A stretch of 64,000 bases of DNA from Flavitalea sp966112615 (GTDB lineage Bacteria > Bacteroidota > Bacteroidia > Chitinophagales > Chitinophagaceae). The notes under the pieces were generated by a model. That model did not search any database. It saw only the letters and a list, made by a program, of their open reading frames with translations, and was not told the origin of the DNA. The translations under genes were made by a program, and so were the position numbers. Below are positions 28,194 to 38,190 of this stretch, piece after piece (position 1 is the stretch's first letter; every line of letters starts with the position of its first letter). The stretch covers positions 39,198 to 103,197 of the forward strand of contig CBHWDO010000013.1 of NCBI GenBank assembly GCA_966112615.1, read 5' to 3'.

Positions 28194-31100
28194 ATGAATG
28201 CAAAATTTTCAATACTAAGTTTTCCGCAGCGTTGGGAGGATAATAAACTGGTTATAAGGGCATTGGTGATGCCGAGAAATTTTAGTCCTTTCGATGCGGT
28301 TGTATCAGGCACTGCCTGGGTTGACTGCACAATGGGACTGACCGCAAAACTTATCAGCGATCCTGATCTCTATCCATCCTTGCTTGAAACTTTAGAGCCG
28401 TTTAAATTTGAAGGTATCTCAATGCCTTCAGATGTCGGATCAATATTTACCGATATTGAACAACAGGTGGGCGGTATCACCAGTACACAACGTTTGCAAA
28501 AGCCTGTAAAAAATGAACGCGCCAGAAAATATCTTCCTGAAAGTTATCGTGCGAGTTTCAATTTCACTTCAGTAAAGAACAGCGATGCATCGATAGACGA
28601 TAGTTATCATTGCAAGATCAAGGATTCAATTAAAAAGATCCCTGGCTTTGAATCAAAGATAGATTTGAGCTGGGGTAAAGTCTTTGCTTACTGTCTAAGG
28701 CAACCTGCATTGGCAAAAAGGGTTGGGTTTATTTATGAAGCAAGTGTGGAAATAGATCCAGCTTTATTGAAGAACGGCTCATGGATCTATATTGATTTTG
28801 ATGACCGATGCAGTTATCAGCCAGCTATGAATCTTGACCAGCAGCTGGTAAAAAGATATGCTGCAAGACTTCCAAAACTTAAGCCCGGAGTTAACCGGCA
28901 ATTATTTGCTGCCATTCAATTCCCGGTATTGATCAAGGCTCCTGAACCTGCCGACAAATTGAATGAAGACATTCCCCTGGTTCCATACCAATTTGATGAA
29001 CTCATTCTTGAAGCGGTACAATATGATGATGGATTTTGCAAGATCGTTCATGCGAATCAACCTGTAAGCAGTGACCTGCTAAGAGAAAAAGAAGACAAAG
29101 AACTTCCGGTGATCACAGATGCCGGGATCCGTCTTGCATGGGATGATGAACAGGTGCTCACCTGGATGAACAGGCAGATCAAACCTGATCCCGATCCTGC
29201 CTTCGCTGATCCCCGCAGAACTGATGCACCCATGGGAATCATGCAATACCGTGTGGATGTTCGCGAGGTTAATGAAGGAGTGCCCGGTAACTGGATCCCG
29301 TTGTGCAGGTTAAAAAATAAAGCAGATCTCAAACTGGGTACTATTACAATTGATGATAAAGACCAGGAGATCGAAACAGGCATCGAAGTTTATCCTTCCA
29401 AACCAGATGGAGACGAAAATAGTGAGTTTTGGCTGCCACAATATTTTGCGCAGTGGATCGGTAAAAGCCTTGTCCTGCCTGACCTGGATGCCATCAATAT
29501 TTTTAAAAAAGACCAGACAAATGATCCGGTAAAGAAAGTAAATCCGCAGGATAAATATGAAGCGGCAGGATTGAATGATTTCAAACTATTATACGGCCAC
29601 AATTATGAGTTTCGCGTGCGACTTGCTGATATTGCCGGCGGTGGTCCTTTATTGAATGATGAACGAATTTATGATGGCGCAAGACCTGAAGGAAAATGCA
29701 ATTTTCGAAGAAGGGTACAGCCGCAGGCTGTTAGAATTCTAAATGCATTGCCAAACAGTGATGAAATTTATTTTGAAGATGAAGACATCGTAATGAAGCG
29801 GCCGCTATTAGGTTATCCATCTGTGCTGTTCACCGGCCATTACCCTAATGCTGTGCAGGACCTTATCAATGATGCAGATGTTGCCATTGCAGAAAAACGC
29901 GTGGTTGGATTGCCTGATCCGGATGTAGAAGCTGTGGAGATTATCGTTGAAGTGAAAGCTTTGGAAATGGATATGCTGCTCAGGCATGATCCGGATAGTA
30001 AAGACAGTTATGCAAAACTTTACATCGCGAAACGATCATTTCCTGCAAATATGAATGGAGAACTTGCTGTTCCCATAACTTTTGTAGATGCACCTGTATT
30101 ATTATTTACCGATTCAGATAACCTTGGTGATTTAGGACTGATCGAAAATGGAGAAGATATCAATGATATCAATGATATTGTATTGCCTTCTTCAAGAGAT
30201 ATCAGGATCACAATTGTTCCGGTAGTGAAGCAACGGGATCATTATTATGCAACTGATTCTTTATTGCATAAAAAAGGAAAGCCTGTCAGCTTTATAACAC
30301 GACGTGATTCAAAAGACGAACGTAATCTGTTCAAATCAACAGGTGAGGAAGATATGATCCGCGGTTTATGGCTTCAACCTGATGCGAATGATTATTTAAA
30401 AGCTTCTAACACCAAAATATTTATTGAACAACTTGCAGTGGCCGGTGAAAGTAAATTGATAGAAAGACTGGTCAGTGCAATTGATCAGTCGATCGAGGTG
30501 GAAGCAAAAGGAATGAGCCTGGTTGGAAAAATGGGATCTCGTATTCAGTTTGGTGCCAGCAGGATGATCAGGAATAATCTAAGTCCCGATAGCACCAGCA
30601 TCACCATTTCAACAAAATCTGATCTGTTGAATCAATGGATCATTCCAATAACATTGTTACTAAACCGCGACTGGACCTGGGATGGATTCAAACCTGTCAG
30701 CATTCAATTTTTCAGAAAGAAAAAATGGGTTGGCAGAGGAATATCAGTTGAAGAACGTGAGGCCATTGAATGGGGTGATGAAGAATTGGTTGGAGATGTA
30801 GAATTTAAACAAACGATCAACATACAGGCTTTGTATAATCCGGACAGAAGCCAGACAGGTATCTGCTTTCTGGATGCCCTGGAACCCAAGCCGGAAAAGG
30901 CTTCCGACTTTCCTGAAGAACTGATGGTTCAATACTCTATCAGGCCATTATTCAATCATGCAGATGAGCCTGATAAGGATGATCCTATTGAATTGTCACT
31001 ACACCTTCCTGTAACAACAAAGCCGGCACAAATGCCGAAGATCATGAGTGCAGGTATCGCGCAAAGTGAATACCGTCACGATGAAATATATGCGAATACT

Positions 31101-32183
31101 GATCCACGAAGAAGGTATCTATGGATTGAATTTGATGAACCACTCAATGATGTGAACGATGCTTATTTCATCAGGATGCTGGCATACAGCCCGGATCCAT
31201 TGCTTGCGCGATGGACCACAGATATGATGAAAGCACCCAAAGAACCTGATCTTCCTTTGGATCCTGAGCCGGTACGCATGATCAGTCCAATGCATTCCGA
31301 TGATCGAACAGGATTGAATGCCATGCAGGAACTGGTGCAGGCCGACGACAGCAAAGTGCATTACCTGGTTCCTTTGCCTCCGGGTTTGCATGCATCTTCT
31401 GCAGAATTGTTTGGATTTTTTACATATGAAATTCGTGTTGGTCATAAGATCGGATGGAGCATCGCACAGGGAAGGTTTGGTAGAGCACTACGTACAACAG
31501 GTGTTCAGCATCCTGCCCCACAATTATTCTGTACTGTCAATCGAAATGAAAAACATATAATGGTCACAGCGCCATTTGCGCAAACCGTTTTCAATGGTGC
31601 AAATGTTACTTCAAATCCACCACGAACCCAGTTGTGGGCCTTGTTATATGCGCAGGTTAAAAGAGCAGATGGAGAAGCCTTCAGAAATATTTTACTGGAT
31701 GATCAGTTACTGATCAGGCAAAGGAAAAATTTGCATCAGGTGGTGATCAATTCAGACGCGGTGCAATATGGAATTACAGGTTGGCGAAATAAGGATGTGG
31801 TTCAAATGCTGATGGCGCTTGGCTTACCGGTTGATAGTAATCTCAGTGTGCTGGTTGTAGAAATGCTTCCAACCTATGATAAGTTCTTTGCAAAACAGGA
31901 AATTACAAGAGGACAGCGTAACAATACATCCATGCAGGTTTTTGATCTTGATAAGGGAATGAATATCACTCATTTCAGATCAATGATGCAGGAGAGCGGA
32001 AGACTTGCCATGGAAAGGCAGTTCACACTTGAAACAGATCTTCAAAGCAGGATAGAAGAAGGGATCATCAGCCAGGCAGATAAGGAAGAACAACTTCGTC
32101 CACTGACCGATCATCTTGGAACACAGCGGATATTGCGAACCAGCACACTGGTAGCGGTTCCCGAAGTTTGTTGCACTGAATAG
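28194..32183 (+). CDS. Giant protein of unknown function (1329 aa), second of the pair
   Basis: No family recognised and no signal peptide. It is beta-rich and acidic throughout. A segment near residue 466 (YGHNYEFRVRLADIAGGGP) resembles a fibronectin-III-like strand pattern, and another fibronectin-like stretch occurs near 970-1010 (RRYLWIEFDEPLNDVNDAY). The last ~120 residues are helical and charged, ending VCCTE with paired cysteines. It lies 17 bp after the 1697-aa gene and 18 bp before a KefF-like gene, so one transcript is likely. The pair may form a complex (inferred only from adjacency and size). Confidence 0.85.
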   Translation: MNAKFSILSFPQRWEDNKLVIRALVMPRNFSPFDAVVSGTAWVDCTMGLTAKLISDPDLYPSLLETLEPFKFEGISMPSDVGSIFTDIEQQVGGITSTQRLQKPVKNERARKYLPESYRASFNFTSVKNSDASIDDSYHCKIKDSIKKIPGFESKIDLSWGKVFAYCLRQPALAKRVGFIYEASVEIDPALLKNGSWIYIDFDDRCSYQPAMNLDQQLVKRYAARLPKLKPGVNRQLFAAIQFPVLIKAPEPADKLNEDIPLVPYQFDELILEAVQYDDGFCKIVHANQPVSSDLLREKEDKELPVITDAGIRLAWDDEQVLTWMNRQIKPDPDPAFADPRRTDAPMGIMQYRVDVREVNEGVPGNWIPLCRLKNKADLKLGTITIDDKDQEIETGIEVYPSKPDGDENSEFWLPQYFAQWIGKSLVLPDLDAINIFKKDQTNDPVKKVNPQDKYEAAGLNDFKLLYGHNYEFRVRLADIAGGGPLLNDERIYDGARPEGKCNFRRRVQPQAVRILNALPNSDEIYFEDEDIVMKRPLLGYPSVLFTGHYPNAVQDLINDADVAIAEKRVVGLPDPDVEAVEIIVEVKALEMDMLLRHDPDSKDSYAKLYIAKRSFPANMNGELAVPITFVDAPVLLFTDSDNLGDLGLIENGEDINDINDIVLPSSRDIRITIVPVVKQRDHYYATDSLLHKKGKPVSFITRRDSKDERNLFKSTGEEDMIRGLWLQPDANDYLKASNTKIFIEQLAVAGESKLIERLVSAIDQSIEVEAKGMSLVGKMGSRIQFGASRMIRNNLSPDSTSITISTKSDLLNQWIIPITLLLNRDWTWDGFKPVSIQFFRKKKWVGRGISVEEREAIEWGDEELVGDVEFKQTINIQALYNPDRSQTGICFLDALEPKPEKASDFPEELMVQYSIRPLFNHADEPDKDDPIELSLHLPVTTKPAQMPKIMSAGIAQSEYRHDEIYANTDPRRRYLWIEFDEPLNDVNDAYFIRMLAYSPDPLLARWTTDMMKAPKEPDLPLDPEPVRMISPMHSDDRTGLNAMQELVQADDSKVHYLVPLPPGLHASSAELFGFFTYEIRVGHKIGWSIAQGRFGRALRTTGVQHPAPQLFCTVNRNEKHIMVTAPFAQTVFNGANVTSNPPRTQLWALLYAQVKRADGEAFRNILLDDQLLIRQRKNLHQVVINSDAVQYGITGWRNKDVVQMLMALGLPVDSNLSVLVVEMLPTYDKFFAKQEITRGQRNNTSMQVFDLDKGMNITHFRSMMQESGRLAMERQFTLETDLQSRIEEGIISQADKEEQLRPLTDHLGTQRILRTSTLVAVPEVCCTE

Positions 32184-32201
32184 GATTAGATAAATTGTGA
32201 C

Positions 32202-32804
32202 ATGTCTTCAATACTTATCCTTTTTGCACATCCTTTACTGGAGAAATCGCGTGTGCACCTGGAACTTTCAAAAGCTGCGCGAACGGTAAAAGGTGTAACC
32301 TTCAATGACCTCTATGAACTCTATCCTGATTTCGATATCGATATAAAAAGAGAACAGCAATTATTGCTTGACCATGATATCATTATCTGGCAGCATCCAT
32401 TTTATTGGTATAGTGCTCCACCCATCATCAAACAATGGCAGGACCTGGTTTTGGAGCATGGCTGGGCTTATGGCAAATCAGGTACAGCTTTAAACGGAAA
32501 GAAAGTACTCAATGCTATAAGTTCCGGGGGTGGAATGGAAGCTTATTCCGAACAGGGATATAATCGTTATGCATTACATGATTTTCTCAAGCCATACGAT
32601 CAGACTGCATTCCTTTGCAAGATGCAATACCTTCCTCCATTCTGGGTGCCGGGGGTACACAGGATGCAGGGTGAAATGATCTTGAAATATGCAGTTCAGT
32701 ATAAAAATATTCTGACTGCATTATCAAAAGATATTTTTTCTGATGAAGAGATCATGCAGGTAAATTTTCTTAATGACTTAATCCCAATTTCTTCAATTCA
32801 ATAA
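32202..32804 (+). CDS. KefF-like NAD(P)H quinone oxidoreductase, KefC ancillary subunit
   Basis: A 200-residue flavodoxin-fold protein with the FMN-binding start ILILFAHPLLEKSRVH, the segment IIWQHPFYWYSAPPIIKQWQD, and the SSGGGMEAYSEQGYN loop typical of the KefF/MdaB group. In enteric bacteria KefF binds and activates the KefC potassium-efflux protein. Here it is one base from a KefC-like gene, matching that arrangement. It also sits 18 bp after the giant pair. Confidence 0.88.
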   Translation: MSSILILFAHPLLEKSRVHLELSKAARTVKGVTFNDLYELYPDFDIDIKREQQLLLDHDIIIWQHPFYWYSAPPIIKQWQDLVLEHGWAYGKSGTALNGKKVLNAISSGGGMEAYSEQGYNRYALHDFLKPYDQTAFLCKMQYLPPFWVPGVHRMQGEMILKYAVQYKNILTALSKDIFSDEEIMQVNFLNDLIPISSIQ

Positions 32805-32805
32805 T

Positions 32806-34677
32806 ATGGGGCAACACAATTTTTTATTCCAGGCATTGGTTTACCTGGCATCAGCAGTGATATGTGTTCCGCTGGCAAAACGTTCAGGACTAGGTTCTGT
32901 ATTGGGTTACCTCATCGCTGGTGTGATCATCGGACCATTTGTTTTAGGATTTATTGGTGAAGAAGGAAAAGACATTTTGCACTATGCCGAGTTTGGTGTA
33001 GTAATGATGTTATTCCTGATCGGGCTTGAACTGGAGCCCAAATTACTTTGGAAGCTGCGAAAATCGATTATCGGTTTGGGTGGATTACAGGTTGCAGGCA
33101 CTGCAATGCTTGTAGCTGCAATACTTGTGGGACTTGGTTTTCAATGGATGCAGGCGTTCGCTATCGGGTTGATTTTAGCTATGTCATCAACAGCTATTGT
33201 ACTGCAAACATTAAGAGAAAAAGGTTTGATGAAATCTGAATCAGGTCAGAGTGCATTCTCCGTATTATTATTCCAGGATATCGCGGTCATTCCGATTCTT
33301 GCATTATTTCCTCTATTACAAAACTTACAGGTGATTGCTGAAGAAGGTCATGGTAACACATGGATCGATGGACAGGCTGGATGGGTAAAGACTATCCTTG
33401 TCCTGGTTGCGGTGGTAAGTATTATTTTGATTGGAAGATTATTGGTAAGTCCATTATTAAGATTAATTGCAAAGACAGGATTACGCGAGATCTTTACAGC
33501 TACTGCCTTGTTATTGGTGATTGGCATTGCAGTACTGATGACACTAGTTGGATTAAGCCCTGCATTGGGAGCTTTTCTGGCGGGTGTGGTATTAGCAAAT
33601 AGCGAGTACAGGCATGAACTTGAAAGTGATATTGATCCATTTAAAGGATTACTACTGGGATTGTTTTTTATTGCAGTTGGTGCAGGTATTGATTTCAATG
33701 TAATCGGTGCGCGTCCGGCTGAGATCTTCAGTTGGGTAATAGGTATCATGGCTCTCAAAACTGCGGTACTACTTCTTCTTGGAAGAGTATTTAAAATTAG
33801 AACGGAACAGAATTTCATTTATGCATTTTCACTGAGCCAGGTTGGTGAGTTTGCATTTGTCCTATTGTCATTTGCATTGAACGGCGGAATACTTCCAGCA
33901 GAAACAGTTAGTTTTTTAATTGCAGTGGTGGCCATCAGTATGGCGCTGACCCCATTGGTAATTCTATTAAATGAAAAAGTTATTCTTCCACGCATAGGAA
34001 CTGATGAAGTACCTTCAAAAGAAGCAGATGAGATCAATGAAAAAAATCCGGTGATCATTGCAGGCTTTGGACATTTTGGAAGTACTGTTGGCAGATTTCT
34101 TCGTGCCAATAAAATTGGTGCAACTTACCTGGACCTTGATTCCGATAGGGTAGATGTTTTGCGTAAGATGGGTTTCAAAGTTTTTTATGGAGATGCTTCA
34201 AGACATGATCTGTTGCATGCTGCAGGCGCGTCGGAAGCAAAGATCATTATTGTTGCTATTGACGATGAAGAGAAGCGGCTCGAAATGGTGGAGACCATTA
34301 AAAAACATTTCCCTCACCTGCATATGCTTGTGCGTGCTGCTAACCGCTATGACGCTTACGATCTGATGAACGCAGGAATGCTGCATGTATATCGGGAGTC
34401 TGTTGATACCAGTGTCAGGCTTGGTGTTGATGCACTTTCATTATTAGGAGTCAGAAATTATACAGCTAAGAGATTAGCAAAAACATTTCTGAAACATGAT
34501 GAAATGAATTTAAAAAAGTTGGCATCTATTCGAAACAGGGAAGAATATATCAATACGGCACGACAATACATTGAAGAGATAGAACTGATCGTACAGGCCG
34601 ATGCATCAGGTCCTTCAATGATTGATTCAGGTTGGGATGCAGAAACTTTAAGGGAAGAAATGCGCAGCATGACTTAA
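32806..34677 (+). CDS. KefC-type K+/H+ antiporter (CPA2) with RCK/TrkA-N domain
   Basis: 623 residues. Residues 1-~395 are a CPA2 cation:proton antiporter domain with about 12 helices and the family motif segments LGYLIAGVIIGPF and LFLIGLELEP. Residues ~410-530 are a cytosolic TrkA-N Rossmann domain (IIAGFGHFGSTVGRFL, then YLDLDSDRVDVLRKMG and YGDASRHDLL). The rest is a helical C-tail. It exports K+ under electrophile stress. In enteric bacteria glutathione gates it; bshA in this window suggests bacillithiol may do so here (inference). Confidence 0.92.
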   Translation: MGQHNFLFQALVYLASAVICVPLAKRSGLGSVLGYLIAGVIIGPFVLGFIGEEGKDILHYAEFGVVMMLFLIGLELEPKLLWKLRKSIIGLGGLQVAGTAMLVAAILVGLGFQWMQAFAIGLILAMSSTAIVLQTLREKGLMKSESGQSAFSVLLFQDIAVIPILALFPLLQNLQVIAEEGHGNTWIDGQAGWVKTILVLVAVVSIILIGRLLVSPLLRLIAKTGLREIFTATALLLVIGIAVLMTLVGLSPALGAFLAGVVLANSEYRHELESDIDPFKGLLLGLFFIAVGAGIDFNVIGARPAEIFSWVIGIMALKTAVLLLLGRVFKIRTEQNFIYAFSLSQVGEFAFVLLSFALNGGILPAETVSFLIAVVAISMALTPLVILLNEKVILPRIGTDEVPSKEADEINEKNPVIIAGFGHFGSTVGRFLRANKIGATYLDLDSDRVDVLRKMGFKVFYGDASRHDLLHAAGASEAKIIIVAIDDEEKRLEMVETIKKHFPHLHMLVRAANRYDAYDLMNAGMLHVYRESVDTSVRLGVDALSLLGVRNYTAKRLAKTFLKHDEMNLKKLASIRNREEYINTARQYIEEIELIVQADASGPSMIDSGWDAETLREEMRSMT

Positions 34678-34701
34678 TTTAAAGGCTCAAACAATCAACG
34701 C

Positions 34702-37107
34702 ATGCAACCCAGGAACTTATCGACTTTACTCTTATTGTTTGTTTTTAATGCTGTTCTTGCGCAAAATCCGATCATTAAAGGCTGGTATGCTGATCCGGAG
34801 ATCACATACATGAATGGAAAGTATTATATCTATCCAACATTTTCTGCCAAATATGAAGACCAGGTTTTCATGGATGCCTTCTCTTCAAAAGATCTTATTA
34901 ACTGGACAAAACACCCACGCATCATTGATACTGCTGAAGTGAAATGGGCAAAGAAAGCTATGTGGGCACCGGCAATAATTGAGAAGGATAAAAAATATTA
35001 TTTATTCTTTGCTGCAAATGATGTTCATGAAGGTGAGATTGGTGGAATAGGAGTGGCAGTTGCAGATAAGCCTGAAGGTCCATTCAAAGACCTGCTGGGT
35101 AAGCCTTTGATCAATGAAATCAAGAATGGTGCACAGCCGATCGATCAGTTTATATTCAAGGATAAGGATGGACAATATTACATGATCTATGGTGGATGGG
35201 GTCATTGCAATATCGTGAAGATGAAAGATGATTTTACAGGCATTGTTCCTTTTGAAGACGGAACCATTTACAAGGAGATCACTCCTAAAGGTTATGTTGA
35301 AGGACCGATCATGTTCATTCGTGATGGAAAATATTATTTCATGTGGTCGGAAGGAGGATGGACAGGCCCCGATTATCGTGTAGCCTATGCCGTAAGTAAT
35401 TCTGTATTCGGACCATTTGAAAGAATCGGAACTGTATTACAGCAGGATCCAAATATAGCAACAGGTGCAGGTCATCATTCTGTTGTGAAAGTTCCTGGTA
35501 AGGATGAGTGGGTGGCAGCCTACCACAGGCGTCCGCTTGGTGAGAAAAGTGCTCATTCAAGAGTGGTTTGTCTCGAGAGAATGTATTTTGATGAAAAAGG
35601 ACACATCAAGCCAATCGTTATTACCAATAAAGGTTTAGGAAGATCTTCTGAAGTAAAAGAAACCAAAGAAGGAAAAGTATCCGGCATTTTAAATGGTGAT
35701 AAATCTGTTTCAATCTTTAAAGGAATTCCTTTTGCAGAACCTCCTGTTGGTGATTTAAGATGGAAAGCGCCACAGCCTATAAAAAGCTGGGATGGAGTTA
35801 AAGAATGTGTTGCATTTGGACCTAGTCCGATGCAGGGAGCGCCAGCTCCATTCAGTATGTGGTCAGAAGAATTTCTTATTCCTAAGGCACCGATCAGTGA
35901 AGACTGTTTGTATCTGAACGTATGGGCACCAACTAAAACAAAGAAAAATCCTGTGCTGGTCTGGATCTACGGAGGAGGATTTGGCAGTGGTGGTTCTGCT
36001 GTTCCCATCTATGATGGAGAAGCCTATGCGAAAAGAGGTGTGGTGTTCGTGAGTATGAATTATCGTGTTGGATTATTTGGCTTTTTAGCGCATCCACAAC
36101 TTAGTAAGGAGTCAGGTAATAATGCTTCAGGTAATTATGGGTTGATGGACCAGGTTGCTGCATTGAAATGGGTGAAGGAAAATATTGCAGCATTTGGTGG
36201 AGATCCAGATAATGTAACCATCGCAGGACAATCTGCAGGCGCCATGAGTGTCAACTGCCTGGTTGCTTCACCATTGGCAAAAGGCCTGTTTCAAAAAGCT
36301 ATTGCAGAAAGTGGAGCAAACCTCACAAGAGGAAATACTTTGCTGGCAGATGCTGAAAAAGAGGGAGTGAAGATTACTGAAAAATTAAATGTTCAGTCAA
36401 TAGAAGAATTACGAAAACTTCCTGCTGAAGAAATTATGAAGCAGTCAATGGGGTTTCGCGGTCCTGTAATCGATGGGTATGTTTTACCGGATCATATTGC
36501 TGATATCATATCAAAAGGCAAACAAAACAAGGTTGCCTTACTAACAGGTTGGAATGAGGATGAAGGATTGATGATGGGTGGAATGCAGAATGCGGCTGAC
36601 TTCAACAAGCGCATATCACAACAGTTTGGTGAAGATATGCTGAAGTTTTATCCTGCATCGAATGATGAAGTAGCAAAGCAGTCACAACTGGATCTTTCAA
36701 GAGACATGATCTTTGGAATGCAGAATTTTGCCTGGGCTAACGAAGAATCAAAACAGGGCAATAAAGTGTATGTATACCGCTTCACACGCAAAGTTCCGGG
36801 TTATGGAGAATATGCAAAATATGGTGCGTTTCATACCGGTGAAGTTCCTTATGCATATGATAATATCGAATTTGTGAATAGGCCCTGGGAAAAGGTCGAC
36901 AGGGATCTTGAAAAAACTATATCTACCTATTGGATCAATTTTATCAAAACTGGTAATCCAAATCAGAAAGGACTTCCTAACTGGCCGGCTTATTCTGTCA
37001 ATAAGAAACCTGTCATGACACTGGGTAATGAGATAGGTTCTAAAGAAATGCCTGATGCCCAAAGGTTGGAAGTATTGTACGGTAAGATGACTGCATCCTC
37101 CAACTAG
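34702..37107 (+). CDS. Fusion: GH43-type glycosidase + type-B carboxylesterase
   Basis: 801 residues with a signal peptide ending VLAQ. Residues ~20-315 form a five-bladed GH43-type propeller (GWYADPEITYMNGKYYIYPT, WAPAIIEKDKKYYLFF, VEGPIMFIRDGKYYFMWS). Residues ~320-795 form a carboxylesterase: start GKVSGILNGDKSVSIFKGIP, FAEPPVGDLRW, oxyanion GGGFGSGGS, nucleophile Ser511 in GQSAGAMS, and catalytic His711 in GAFHTGEVPY. Together the domains would remove a sugar and an ester (acetyl or feruloyl) from plant arabinoxylan-like material. The gene stands alone, not in a sugar-uptake locus. Confidence 0.9.
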   Translation: MQPRNLSTLLLLFVFNAVLAQNPIIKGWYADPEITYMNGKYYIYPTFSAKYEDQVFMDAFSSKDLINWTKHPRIIDTAEVKWAKKAMWAPAIIEKDKKYYLFFAANDVHEGEIGGIGVAVADKPEGPFKDLLGKPLINEIKNGAQPIDQFIFKDKDGQYYMIYGGWGHCNIVKMKDDFTGIVPFEDGTIYKEITPKGYVEGPIMFIRDGKYYFMWSEGGWTGPDYRVAYAVSNSVFGPFERIGTVLQQDPNIATGAGHHSVVKVPGKDEWVAAYHRRPLGEKSAHSRVVCLERMYFDEKGHIKPIVITNKGLGRSSEVKETKEGKVSGILNGDKSVSIFKGIPFAEPPVGDLRWKAPQPIKSWDGVKECVAFGPSPMQGAPAPFSMWSEEFLIPKAPISEDCLYLNVWAPTKTKKNPVLVWIYGGGFGSGGSAVPIYDGEAYAKRGVVFVSMNYRVGLFGFLAHPQLSKESGNNASGNYGLMDQVAALKWVKENIAAFGGDPDNVTIAGQSAGAMSVNCLVASPLAKGLFQKAIAESGANLTRGNTLLADAEKEGVKITEKLNVQSIEELRKLPAEEIMKQSMGFRGPVIDGYVLPDHIADIISKGKQNKVALLTGWNEDEGLMMGGMQNAADFNKRISQQFGEDMLKFYPASNDEVAKQSQLDLSRDMIFGMQNFAWANEESKQGNKVYVYRFTRKVPGYGEYAKYGAFHTGEVPYAYDNIEFVNRPWEKVDRDLEKTISTYWINFIKTGNPNQKGLPNWPAYSVNKKPVMTLGNEIGSKEMPDAQRLEVLYGKMTASSN

Positions 37108-37148
37108 TATGAAAATTGCATGGTTGTTTGATCAGTAAAACAACCATT

Positions 37149-37652
37149 ATGAAACCAGAATCTCCTGCGTCGAAAACCAGCCTGATGGAGCGGTTTTCAA
37201 ATGCAGTTACCAATGCAACAGGTAGTACACCTGCCATAATTATTGCTTTTGCCTTAGTGATCATCTGGGGTATATCAGGTCCCTATTTTCATTTCTCTGA
37301 ATCCTGGCAACTGGTGATCAATACCGGAACTACCATTGTGACTTTTTTGATGGTATTCCTGATTCAAAAATCTCAAAACAAAGATTCACTTGCCATCCAG
37401 CTTAAACTCAACGAACTGGTCGCAGCACATGAATTTGCCAGCAACCGGTTGGTGAATGTTGAAAATATGACCGAGGATGAATTGAAAGTCATTCAGAAAT
37501 ATTATGGTCTGCTCAGTGATATGACCAGGAAGGAACAAAATCTTCAGCAATCTCATTCGGTTGAAGAAGCGCAGGATCAACATTCATTAAAGAAAAGTCT
37601 GGAAGACAGTATCGAAGAAATGATCCGCAAGAAAAAGGAACAGCAACCGTGA
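37149..37652 (+). CDS. Low-affinity iron permease-like membrane protein
   Basis: I chose the ATG at 37149 (MKPESPASK); the upstream 11 codons add nothing family-like. Length is 167 residues, with two transmembrane helices in the first ~75 (AIIIAFALVIIWGISGPYF and LVINTGTTIVTFLMVFLIQ). The following IQKSQNKDSLAIQLKLNEL segment is the hallmark of the low-affinity iron permease family. A charged helical tail follows. The iron-transport name comes from yeast; the bacterial function is unproven. Confidence 0.8.
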   Translation: MKPESPASKTSLMERFSNAVTNATGSTPAIIIAFALVIIWGISGPYFHFSESWQLVINTGTTIVTFLMVFLIQKSQNKDSLAIQLKLNELVAAHEFASNRLVNVENMTEDELKVIQKYYGLLSDMTRKEQNLQQSHSVEEAQDQHSLKKSLEDSIEEMIRKKKEQQP

Positions 37653-37696
37653 CCATAGTCACTAGGCATTGTGATAAACTTTAGGAATTTTGTGCC

Positions 37697-37897
37697 ATGA
37701 AAAAGAAAGATGAAAATGCTTCACTTGTCTGGTTCAGCAGGATCCTTCGTTTTGGATTAGGTGGATTATTTGTTACAGTAGGAATTCTGTATTTTGATAA
37801 AGGCACATGGCCGGCAATTCTATTTGGGGCACTCATCTTTGCAACAGGATTTTTTCGTCCCAGAAGATGTATTGAGGATCAAAAATGTGATCTATGA
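37697..37897 (+). CDS. Small two-helix membrane protein
   Basis: 66 residues with two hydrophobic segments (residues ~16-30 and ~36-51) and a basic end with two cysteines (RRCIEDQKC). It resembles the small DUF2892/YgaP-type membrane proteins by topology only. The ATGA overlap with the next gene (DUF202) suggests translational coupling. Confidence 0.65.
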   Translation: MKKKDENASLVWFSRILRFGLGGLFVTVGILYFDKGTWPAILFGALIFATGFFRPRRCIEDQKCDL

Positions 37898-38190
37898 ATA
37901 AAGACCTGATATTAAGGGAAAAGCTTGCATTGCAAAGGACCTACATGGCCAATGATACTACCTTGCTTGCTTTTATCCGGACCTCTTTATATTTCCTGGT
38001 AGCTGGTCTGACCATCAACAGCCTTATCCCTTTAAAACATGGTTTTATTGTCAAGTGGTCATTATGGATCTTTGCGGCGCTGGTATTAACGGTCGGGATT
38101 TTAAAATACCTTAGAAATAAAAGTAAGATCCGCGAAAGTGAAAAGCATATTGGTGATTACAAATTGGAATATGAAGAAGAAGAATATTGA
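37894..38190 (+). CDS. DUF202 membrane protein
   Basis: 98 residues. The start LREKLALQRTYMANDTTLLAFIRTSLYFL is the DUF202/YidH signature (ERTxLAxxRTxL). Two transmembrane helices follow, then a charged tail. Function of the family is unknown. It overlaps the preceding small membrane gene by four bases. Its stop codon abuts the stop of the convergent HAD gene with no gap. Confidence 0.82.
   Translation: MNKDLILREKLALQRTYMANDTTLLAFIRTSLYFLVAGLTINSLIPLKHGFIVKWSLWIFAALVLTVGILKYLRNKSKIRESEKHIGDYKLEYEEEEY

Noticed and set aside
30157..30180. Short tandem GATATCAAT repeat
   Set aside because: It lies in frame in the 1329-aa gene and encodes INDIND; too short to be more than local coding repetition.
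34702..37107. Two genes joined by sequencing error
   Set aside because: Unlike the epimerase fusion, there is no internal signal peptide or latent start/stop overlap between the domains, so a true fusion is more likely.
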